DNA from: Armatimonadota bacterium
GTDB taxonomy: Bacteria; Armatimonadota; Zipacnadia; Zipacnadales; UBA11051
Length of the DNA stretch: 9,860 bases
Assembly: GCA_003542955.1 (NCBI GenBank)
Contig: DPJP01000136.1
Location: forward strand, 38,889-48,748
Direction of reading: 5' to 3'
Below the pieces are notes generated by a model. The model had not been told where the DNA came from. It did not search any database and worked only from the letters and a program-made list of their open reading frames with translations. A program made the translations under genes and the position numbers. Shown piece by piece: positions 1 through 5,284 of the stretch. How positions within the stretch are numbered: position 1 is the stretch's first letter; each line of letters begins with the position of its first letter.

Positions 1-20
1 TGGGAATCCTCGACAAGCCC

Positions 21-395
21 GTGATGCGTGTGGGCGCCGTCGCCGACCTCCTGGGCGTCTGTCCACGAATGGTCAGGATATACGAGGAGCGGGGGCTGGT
101 CCGGCCACAAAGGCGGAATAACCAGCGGCTTTACAGCTTCCGGGACGTCTGCTGGCTCGCGCGCATACGGCAACTGATGAGCCAGAACGGCTACGACATG
201 GCCGACATCGCCCGTCTCATTTCACTTCCAGGTTGCTGGCAACTCAAGGACTGCCCGGAGGAGAAGCGAGCCGCATGCCCCGTGGCGTCCTCGCCCGGCA
301 AGCGCTGCTGGGATGCGGGGTCGGGCTGCCGTGACCGCAGCGATTGCAGCACCTGCCAGATATACCGCCTGGCGCACCCCGAGGAGCCATCGTGA
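21..395 (+). CDS. MerR-family regulator with C-terminal cysteine-rich two-CW-like domain (possibly 5' partial)
   Basis: A predicted DNA-binding regulator of 124 aa. Residues 3-65 fit a MerR-type winged helix: an AVADLLGV recognition-helix region, then VRIYEERGLVRP and a QRLYSFRDV wing. The C-terminal 53 residues carry seven cysteines (72, 78, 86, 96, 103, 109, 112), with two Cys-Trp pairs at 72-73 and 96-97. This resembles the small 'two-CW' domain, recalled rather than searched, and suggests metal or redox sensing. The usual MerR dimerisation helix is short or absent. The frame is open from base 3 to the GTG at 21 and the ATG at 24, with no clear ribosome site, so the true start may lie outside the window. 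The stop overlaps the start of the next gene, implying translational coupling. The regulator call is fairly sure; its ligand is unknown. Confidence 0.8.
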   Translation: MMRVGAVADLLGVCPRMVRIYEERGLVRPQRRNNQRLYSFRDVCWLARIRQLMSQNGYDMADIARLISLPGCWQLKDCPEEKRAACPVASSPGKRCWDAGSGCRDRSDCSTCQIYRLAHPEEPS

Positions 396-1084
396 CAGGG
401 TCGCGTCGAGCCGACTTGCCCTGTGGGTGCCGCGCGCAATGCCACCTCACCCCGACCGACGCCGCCCTCGGCGCCGGAGCGGGAGCCGCGCGGCCGAGCT
501 GTCGCGGGCGTTGTGTCGATCCCGCACGCGCGCAGGGCTGCGGTGATGCCGTTGGCTGCGGGCTGTGCTGTGGCACCACCGGCAGCAGTTCGTCGGGCCT
601 GGCCATCGGCCTGATCTCAGACGACGCCGAGCGGGGACCCGCCGGCATCCCCCGCGCCCCGTCATGGCAGTGGACACGGAGCCTGCTGCTCTCGCCGGAG
701 AGTCTCGGATTCCACGTCGTGGAGTTCCGCATCGACGAAGCGGGGACGGCCGAGGCCGCTGCCGGCTCGTTTGACGTTGTCGCGTTCGTCCTGCCCCGCT
801 CGGCTGACTATTTCCCCGCCCTGTTGCTGGACGCGCTCGTCAGTTGCGTGCGCCCCGGCGGTCTCATAGTTGTGGTCGTCACAATCACGGCGGGGCCCGA
901 CGATGCTCCGCCCGACGCCCACACAGGGCGCACTGAGCCGGAGGCGGTCCGCGACCACCTGACCGCCGCGCGCTGCCGCCACACCCACGTTACAGTCTTC
1001 CCCCCGCCAGGCGGCAGCCTGCCGCCGGTCCGTGCGGCCGTCACCGCCACGGCTCCGCCTCACCAACGCCCGCCGGACCGATAG
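392..1084 (+). CDS. Uncharacterised cysteine-rich protein, weakly methyltransferase-like
   Basis: I do not recognise this 230-aa protein. The GTG start is chosen because GAGGAG (381-386) lies five bases upstream and because it overlaps the preceding regulator's TGA stop, a typical coupled junction. Residues 11-60 hold nine cysteines, including CGC and CGLCC. The second half has a beta-alpha-beta pattern: FDVVAFV at 127-133, then an amphipathic helix and a VRPGGLIVVVV strand at 153-163. That resembles the second half of class I SAM methyltransferases, where xRPGGxLVV is common. The stretch CCGTTGSSSSG (59-69) could be a divergent SAM-binding glycine loop, but the canonical GxGxG is not met. 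The tail is Pro/Ala-rich. G/C-rich third positions support coding. The link to the two-CW regulator suggests a shared metal or redox theme. Function is open. Confidence 0.6.
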   Translation: MTGSRRADLPCGCRAQCHLTPTDAALGAGAGAARPSCRGRCVDPARAQGCGDAVGCGLCCGTTGSSSSGLAIGLISDDAERGPAGIPRAPSWQWTRSLLLSPESLGFHVVEFRIDEAGTAEAAAGSFDVVAFVLPRSADYFPALLLDALVSCVRPGGLIVVVVTITAGPDDAPPDAHTGRTEPEAVRDHLTAARCRHTHVTVFPPPGGSLPPVRAAVTATAPPHQRPPDR

Positions 1085-1240
1085 CACTCGCTACGCCGGG
1101 ACGACCAACCTCACCACGACGAAAGCCTCCCCTGCCACTGCCTCAATCTTAACTGCAATCATGGTTCTGTGTCGCCCGCGCGGCGTCCCCTGGCTCGCGT
1201 ATCCATGAGAGCCTGATGCGCCTGCGCTGATGAATTGGTA

Positions 1241-1270
1241 TTGACAAGCGGTGCCGTGCTGATTTATATA
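1241..1270 (+). promoter_or_regulatory. Sigma70-type promoter for the thi4 operon
   Basis: A perfect -35 box TTGACA (1241-1246) is followed, 18 bp later, by TATATA (1265-1270). This lies in the only clearly A/T-rich patch in the region. The predicted transcription start is about 1274-1278, giving a leader of some 65 bases before the thi4 ATG. Confidence 0.7.
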
Positions 1271-1273
1271 TTA

Positions 1274-1320
1274 CCTGACAATATGCGCCAGTGGCGATGC
1301 GGACCAATGTATCTGTCAGG
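1274..1320 (+). promoter_or_regulatory. Inverted repeat / candidate structured leader of thi4
   Basis: CCTGACA (1274-1280) and TGTCAGG (1314-1320) are perfect 7-bp complements. They enclose a second small stem, CGCC/GGCG (1286-1289 with 1293-1296, loop AGT). The outer stem begins almost exactly where transcription should start and ends 9 bases before the GGAGG ribosome site (1330-1334). That layout is typical of a small leader RNA or a dyad operator. I could not match it to a known riboswitch class. Confidence 0.35.
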
Positions 1321-1341
1321 AGCGGCAACGGAGGCTACGGT

Positions 1342-2169
1342 ATGGGCAATAGTGTGAGCTTCAGCTCGGCCGGCGAGAAGGACATCACGCGAGCCATTCT
1401 GCGAAGCTTCGCCGAGCAGTTGGATGAGTATGTCGAGAGCGAGGTCGTCATTGTTGGCGGAGGGCCCAGCGGGCTGATGGCCGGCATGGGGCTGGCCCGT
1501 GCCGGGCGCAAGGTGCTGTTGATCGAGCGCAACAACTACCTGGGAGGCGGCTTCTGGATCGGCGGCTACCTCATGAACAAGCTGACGGTCCGGGCGCCCG
1601 CCCACCTGATCCTTGACGATCTGGGCATCCCGTACGACGAGGCCACTGATGGTCTCTATGTGGCTGATGGCCCGCACGCGTGCTCGAAGCTCATAGCGGC
1701 GGCATGCGACGCCGGCCTCCGCATACTCAGCATGACGACGCTGGATGATGTCGTGTTGCGCAAGGGCGGCCGCGTAGCAGGCGTTGTCGTCAACTGGACG
1801 CCGGTGAATGCCCTGCCGCGCCAGATAACATGTGTAGACCCCATCGCGCTCGAGACGCAGCTGGTGATCGACGCGACCGGGCACGATGCCTGCATACTGC
1901 GGAGGTTGCGCGACCGCGGCCTGGTCGAGTTGCCCGACTACGGCTCCATGGACGTTGCAGCCTCGGAAGACGCAGTCGTCGAGTATACGGGTCAGGTCTT
2001 CCCCGGGTTGATGGTGTGCGGCATGGCAGTGGCGACCGCACACGGGCTCGCACGGATGGGCCCGACGTTTGGCGCGATGCTCGAGTCAGGCAAGAAGGCG
2101 ACGGCGGAGGCCCTGGCAGTGCTTGAACGGGAGCGGACACGCGTTCGCGACGCCGCACCTGTGGCGTAG
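1342..2169 (+). CDS. thi4: Thi4-family (sulfide-dependent) ADP-thiazole synthase
   Basis: A Rossmann flavoprotein-like enzyme of 275 aa that should build the ADP-linked thiazole carboxylate precursor of thiamin from NAD, glycine and a sulfur source. Visible signatures are the nucleotide-binding GGGPSG (39-44) with the ribose-binding acid E62, LGGGFWIGGYLMNK (67-80), NWTPV (151-155), DATGHD (177-182) and RMGPTFGAMLESGKK (238-252). All fit prokaryotic Thi4. The ATG is chosen because GGAGG (1330-1334) sits seven bases upstream; an in-frame ATG at 1291 lies inside the leader and lacks a ribosome site. The sulfur-donor position, directly before the VDP motif, is Cys164. Yeast has the suicide cysteine there, while the sulfide-using archaeal enzymes have histidine. 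It is the first gene of an operon with sulfide-handling homocysteine genes. The family call is confident; the sulfur source is inferred. Confidence 0.9.
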   Translation: MGNSVSFSSAGEKDITRAILRSFAEQLDEYVESEVVIVGGGPSGLMAGMGLARAGRKVLLIERNNYLGGGFWIGGYLMNKLTVRAPAHLILDDLGIPYDEATDGLYVADGPHACSKLIAAACDAGLRILSMTTLDDVVLRKGGRVAGVVVNWTPVNALPRQITCVDPIALETQLVIDATGHDACILRRLRDRGLVELPDYGSMDVAASEDAVVEYTGQVFPGLMVCGMAVATAHGLARMGPTFGAMLESGKKATAEALAVLERERTRVRDAAPVA

Positions 2170-2211
2170 ATTGGCCGGACACAGCGAGAGAGACCCGAGA
2201 TGCACGTGAGC

Positions 2212-2246
2212 GGTGGCCGTCCGCGCCCAATGCGCGGGCGGCCGCC
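2212..2246 (+). terminator. 15-bp stem-loop downstream of thi4 (terminator or attenuator-like)
   Basis: Bases 2212-2226 pair with 2232-2246 without interruption around a CCAAT loop. The only non-Watson-Crick pairs are two G-U wobbles (2214-2244 and 2220-2238), which are wobbles only in + strand RNA. It begins 42 bases after the thi4 stop. No T-run follows, so it is not a classic intrinsic terminator. It may end transcription partially, protect the 3' end of the thi4 message, or take part in alternative folding with the next stem. Confidence 0.5.
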
Positions 2247-2330
2247 AGAAGGCGATCCTGATGACGCCCAGACCCCGGACTACTCAGTCCACGCAATCGC
2301 AGAGACTGCATCGCCAGATGGCCATGCGAC

Positions 2331-2372
2331 GGCCGTCGGCGCGGTAGGCTCTGCCCCATCGCGCCGGCGGCC
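2331..2372 (+). promoter_or_regulatory. Second GC stem-loop in the thi4 to homocysteine gap
   Basis: Bases 2331-2343 pair with 2360-2372 (13 bp, one G-U at 2336-2367) around a 16-base loop. Its left arm starts GGCCGTC and its right arm ends GGCGGCC, like the stem at 2212-2246. At the next position the base pair is swapped (C-G in one, G-C in the other) while pairing is kept. The shared arms allow mutually exclusive pairings, as in attenuators. Function is inferred only. Confidence 0.45.
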
Positions 2373-2613
2373 CAGCCAATCCGGGCGGCCGAACGGCGCG
2401 CTGCGAGACTGTGCTCCATCCCCATCACCGACCCCAGGTGGCACTGCGTCTCCTGTCAGCCACGCCGCGACGGCGCCCCGCCCGAACGTCGGTCACGCGC
2501 GAGCGGACCCGGCGGGCCACGAGCGGGCTGCACGTACCAGTGAGAGAGTGTGCAAAGTGATCTGTGTGCCGCGGCGGGCAATCCCACGCAGGCGCACTCC
2601 GGAGGCGATAGAA

Positions 2614-3828
2614 GTGGCAAAGACCTATGAGCAGATAAACGAGAAGATCAGGGCGGGCAGTGTTGTAGTGGTGACAGCCGAGGAGATGTCAGACATCGTC
2701 GAGGCCGAAGGCGCAGCAAGTGCAGCCGAGCATGTGGATGTCGTCACGACCGGCACCTTCGCTCCGATGTGCTCTTCCGGGGCGTTCCTCAACTTCGGCC
2801 ACGCCAATCCTCGCCTCAAGGCGCAGAAGGCCTGGCTCAACGAGGTCTCGGCCTATGCGGGCCTGGCGGCCGTGGACCTCTACATCGGGGCGACTGAGGT
2901 GCCCGACAGCGATCCACTCAATCGCGAGCACCCTGGCGAGTTCAGGTACGGCGGCGGGCACGTGATCGAGGACCTCGTCGCCCGACGCGACGTGCGGCTC
3001 CGGGCACTGGCCTACGGCACCGACTGCTACCCGCGTCGCGAACTCGACACCTGGATCAACATCGAGGACCTCAATGAGTGCTTCCTGTGCAACCCGCGGA
3101 ACGCCTACCAGAACTACAATGTAGCCGTCAACCTGAGCGCGGAGCGGAGCATATACACCTACATGGGTGTGCTCAAGCCCAGCCTGGGGAATGCGAACTA
3201 CTGCTCCGCCGGCCAGTTGAGTCCGCTGCTGAACGATCCCTACTACCGCACGATCGGGATCGGGACGCGGATCTTCCTGGGCGGAGCGCAGGGCTACGTG
3301 TTCTGGCAGGGCACCCAGCACAACCCGACGGTACCGCGCAACGAGCTGGGGGTTCCGCAGGCGGGAGCCGGGACGCTGTCGGTTGTCGGCGACCTGAAGG
3401 CAATGCGACCGGAGTGGGTCAGGGGCGTCAGCTACTACGGCTACGGTGTCTCGCTCATGCTTGGGCTGGGCGTCCCAATCCCGGTGCTTGACGAGGAAAT
3501 CGCGCGCTTCACGGGCATCCGGGACAGGGACATAGTCGCCCCAATCGTCGACTACAGCCGGGGCTACCCCTACAGTGAGAGGGGCCCGTTGGGCCACGTG
3601 ACCTACGAGCAGTTGCGGAAGGGCTCGATCACCGTCGAGGGTGTCGAGGTCCCGACGGCTTCACTTTCGAGCTACCCGAAGGCGCGCGAGATCGCCGAGA
3701 TACTCAAGCAGGCAATCGCTTCCGGTGAGTTCGAGGTGAGCCGCCCCGCCCAGTTGCTGCCGTCGGCGGACTCAGGGCTCACATTCAAGCCGCTCCGGGA
3801 GCGGCCTATCCAGACGGAGGTGCCATAG
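2614..3828 (+). CDS. Homocysteine biosynthesis protein (COG1900/DUF39), L-aspartate semialdehyde sulfurtransferase
   Basis: A cytoplasmic enzyme of 404 aa. In methanogens and other anaerobes this family converts aspartate semialdehyde plus sulfide-derived sulfur to homocysteine, without O-acyl-homoserine. Family hallmarks are VVTAEEMSDIVE (19-30), the TTGTFAPMCSSGAFLNFGH block (45-63), IGATEVPDSDP (91-101), YGGGHVIEDLV (112-122), CFLCNPRNAYQNYN (156-169) and LGGAQGYVFWQGTQHNP (222-238). Cysteines 53 and 138 sit in conserved blocks and are candidates for the persulfide-carrying residue; 156 and 159 form a CxxC. Length is normal for the version without C-terminal CBS domains. The GTG start is fixed by GGAGG (2601-2605), eight bases upstream, and by the family's usual AKTYEQIN start. 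It abuts its ferredoxin partner. The third methanogen component (COG2122, ApbE-like) is not in the window. Confidence 0.92.
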   Translation: MAKTYEQINEKIRAGSVVVVTAEEMSDIVEAEGAASAAEHVDVVTTGTFAPMCSSGAFLNFGHANPRLKAQKAWLNEVSAYAGLAAVDLYIGATEVPDSDPLNREHPGEFRYGGGHVIEDLVARRDVRLRALAYGTDCYPRRELDTWINIEDLNECFLCNPRNAYQNYNVAVNLSAERSIYTYMGVLKPSLGNANYCSAGQLSPLLNDPYYRTIGIGTRIFLGGAQGYVFWQGTQHNPTVPRNELGVPQAGAGTLSVVGDLKAMRPEWVRGVSYYGYGVSLMLGLGVPIPVLDEEIARFTGIRDRDIVAPIVDYSRGYPYSERGPLGHVTYEQLRKGSITVEGVEVPTASLSSYPKAREIAEILKQAIASGEFEVSRPAQLLPSADSGLTFKPLRERPIQTEVP

Positions 3829-4236
3829 ATGGCAAGCACACGCGTGGTGTTCCACTTCCCCCGCCACCTCATAGACCAGCCGGTGGTGTCCTACATCGCG
3901 AAGACATACGAGCTGGACTTCAACATACTCCGAGCCAGCATCACGCCGGAGTCCGAAGGCCTGATGGTGCTCGGACTCGAGGGCGCGCCCGACAGGCTGT
4001 CGGAGGCTCTGGCCTGGGCCGAGACCCAGGGAGTTCGCCTCCAGCCGCTGGAGCGGGATGTCGTCCGTGATGACACCCGCTGCACGCAGTGCGGCGCGTG
4101 CGTGACGGCGTGCCCAACGGGAGCGCTGCAGAAGCAGGCGGACACCCAACGTGTTGGCTTTGACGCCGACAAGTGTATCGCATGCGAGCTGTGCGTCCCG
4201 GTGTGTCCCCCCAGAGCGATGGAGGTTGCGTTCTAG
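3829..4236 (+). CDS. NIL-domain 4Fe-4S ferredoxin, partner of the homocysteine enzyme
   Basis: A small fusion of 135 aa with an N-terminal NIL domain (about 3-76) and two 4Fe-4S cluster motifs. These are C85-x2-C88-x2-C91-x3-C95-P and C116-x2-C119-x2-C122-x3-C126-P. It matches the NIL-ferredoxin paired with COG1900 in Methanosarcina (MA1822 type), which is thought to supply electrons for reducing or handling the sulfur during homocysteine formation. The ATG follows the upstream TAG with no gap, and GGAGG (3816-3820) lies inside the previous gene, so the two are translated together. The intrinsic terminator begins 29 bases after its stop. NIL domains also occur in methionine ABC transporters, which fits a methionine-branch role. 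The call is confident; the exact electron route is inferred. Confidence 0.93.
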   Translation: MASTRVVFHFPRHLIDQPVVSYIAKTYELDFNILRASITPESEGLMVLGLEGAPDRLSEALAWAETQGVRLQPLERDVVRDDTRCTQCGACVTACPTGALQKQADTQRVGFDADKCIACELCVPVCPPRAMEVAF

Positions 4237-4265
4237 GTCGACGCAGCCGTCGCGCGGAGGATGCG

Positions 4266-4300
4266 GTGCCCGGGAGGACGAATTGCCTCCCGGGCACTTT
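4266..4300 (+). terminator. Rho-independent terminator of the thi4/homocysteine operon
   Basis: A perfect 12-bp stem, 4266-4277 with 4286-4297, has an 8-base loop (ACGAATTG) and is followed by TTTGGT. It sits 29 bases after the ferredoxin stop and before the AraC gene, cleanly separating the two transcription units. Confidence 0.88.
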
Positions 4301-4346
4301 GGTCGTGGGCACGCTTCACAGGCGGCAGTCGGATGGAGATCACACA

Positions 4347-5168
4347 ATGGCAACCGGAGCGTCATCGCACGGCCCCGCCACACCGGGGGAGCTGCTCTTC
4401 GCAGTCCGGTTGCCGCGGATCAAGCCCGCGGCATCCAGCTTCCACCAGCATGCCGACGCCTGGCAGGTCGAGCACGTCATCGCAGGCCGCGTCAGGTGTG
4501 AGGTTGGGGAAGCCGAGCATCTCCTCGGCGCGGGGAGCCTCATTGCCATCCCGCCCGGTTACCCGCATCGGCAGGAGGTCCCCGCGGGCACCGACTCGTA
4601 CATGCTGCGCTTCGCTCTCGCCGGTATCCGTCCGGGCGACAGGCCGATCGTGCTGCACCTGGCCTCGGCCGATGCCGGGACGGCGGCGCGTCTCATGCAG
4701 AGCCTGGTGTTCGAGCATGACGGCCGCGCCCCGGCACGCGAGGCCATGATCGACGCGTTGCTGCAGCAGTTCGTCATCTGGCTGAGGCGCTGGGACGCCG
4801 GGGCCGGCGCACTCACCACGGGAAGCTCAGACCTCGACGCGCGGAGCCGCGTACGCCGCGTGGGCGACCTCATCAGGCGGGAGTATGCCCAGCGCTTCGC
4901 CGTCGGCGAGTTGGCGAAGGCGGCCTGTCTCAGTCGCTCGCGCTTCATGGAGCTGTTCCGCGAGGAGTTCGGCACTTCACCGGGTGAGTTCCACCGTCAC
5001 GTGCAGACGGAGAAGGCCGTGGAGCTTGCCCGCTACACGGGCATGTCGTGGCAGCAGATCGCCCTCCACCTGGGCTATGCCGATGCGTCGCATTTCAGCC
5101 GGGTGTTCAAGCGGGTGATGGGCTTGCCACCCTCGGAGTACCTCGCGCGCATGCGCGATGCTCTGTAG
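4347..5168 (+). CDS. AraC-family transcriptional regulator with cupin sensor domain
   Basis: A predicted DNA-binding regulator of 273 aa. Residues about 15-95 form an AraC-type cupin: FHQHADAWQVEHVIAGRVRC at 32-51, then GSLIAIPPGYPHR at 63-75. They probably bind a small sugar-like ligand. Residues about 165-270 hold the two helix-turn-helix units: FAVGELAKAACLSRSRFMEL (184-203) and WQQIALHLGYADASHFSRVF (235-254), ending in the usual PPSEYLARMR. The ATG is chosen because TGGAGA lies eight bases upstream and because the longer in-frame reading would run back through the terminator into the ferredoxin gene. It lies 116 bases before a glycoside-hydrolase-like gene, followed by a membrane protein, the common arrangement of a sugar-utilisation regulator and its targets. 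The ligand cannot be read from the sequence. Confidence 0.9.
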   Translation: MATGASSHGPATPGELLFAVRLPRIKPAASSFHQHADAWQVEHVIAGRVRCEVGEAEHLLGAGSLIAIPPGYPHRQEVPAGTDSYMLRFALAGIRPGDRPIVLHLASADAGTAARLMQSLVFEHDGRAPAREAMIDALLQQFVIWLRRWDAGAGALTTGSSDLDARSRVRRVGDLIRREYAQRFAVGELAKAACLSRSRFMELFREEFGTSPGEFHRHVQTEKAVELARYTGMSWQQIALHLGYADASHFSRVFKRVMGLPPSEYLARMRDAL

Positions 5169-5195
5169 CGCAGTCGGACTCTCGTCCTACAACAT

Positions 5196-5217
5196 CGGAC
5201 CGTCCGGTATGGACCGG
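5196..5217. promoter_or_regulatory. Candidate operator upstream of the hydrolase-like gene
   Basis: Two overlapping dyads occur here: CGGAC-C-GTCCG (5196-5206) and CCGGT-ATGG-ACCGG (5204-5217). GGACCG also recurs directly at 5197 and 5211, 14 bp apart. The position, between an AraC regulator and its likely target, makes this a plausible binding site. In such GC-rich DNA the dyads could be chance. Confidence 0.25.
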
Positions 5218-5284
5218 CTCTTCCGTTCGCGGTATCCTCAGGGAGACTGCCAACCCTCGATCGCCGTGTATGGAGGAGCCGCTG

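Larger units (their letters stand above)
1085..1341. other. Intergenic region with promoter and thi4 leader
   Basis: A gap of 257 bases between the cysteine-rich protein and thi4. Bases 1085-1240 show no convincing gene, terminator hairpin or repeat. The rest holds the promoter and a short leader, listed separately. I looked for a TPP riboswitch, which would be natural upstream of a thiamin gene, and found none of its conserved core. Confidence 0.6.
2170..2613 (+). other. 444-bp non-coding gap with stable stem-loops between thi4 and the homocysteine gene
   Basis: This stretch stays open in the same frame as the downstream gene (from an ATG at 2200). Its translation is Ala/Pro/Arg/Gly-rich, with no resemblance to the COG1900 family, and the family's normal N-terminus begins only at 2614. 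I therefore treat it as untranslated. It contains two long GC stem-loops (2212-2246 and 2331-2372), listed separately. A third copy of their right-arm sequence, GGGCGGCC (2383-2390), could pair with either left arm. A weak stem (2564-2570 with 2591-2597) lies just before the ribosome site. I see no clear promoter. Confidence 0.6.

Noticed and set aside
1085..1341. TPP riboswitch upstream of thi4
   Set aside because: None of the conserved TPP core elements could be found. The leader from the predicted start is only about 65 bases, too short for one.
1264..2043. Long minus-strand open frames opposite thi4, the homocysteine gene, the hydrolase-like gene and the membrane-protein gene
   Set aside because: They mirror strongly coding + strand genes, have no recognisable domains, and are expected shadows in GC-rich coding DNA.
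2436..2448. T-box-like motif AGGTGGCACTGCG in the thi4 to homocysteine gap
   Set aside because: It resembles the T-box core (about 11 of 13 positions) and CAGG/CCTG could form a short helix. However, the space for the second antiterminator helix is too short, no stem I with a specifier loop is evident, and no terminator or nearby ribosome site follows.
2200..2613. In-frame N-terminal extension of 138 codons on the homocysteine enzyme
   Set aside because: It is low-complexity Ala/Pro/Arg/Gly sequence with no family similarity. The GTG at 2614 has a strong ribosome site and gives the normal family start and length. The extension is best explained by GC-rich DNA having few stops.
4173..4346. 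Long in-frame extension of the AraC gene
   Set aside because: It would translate through the ferredoxin gene in another frame and through the intrinsic terminator. The ATG at 4347 has its own ribosome site.
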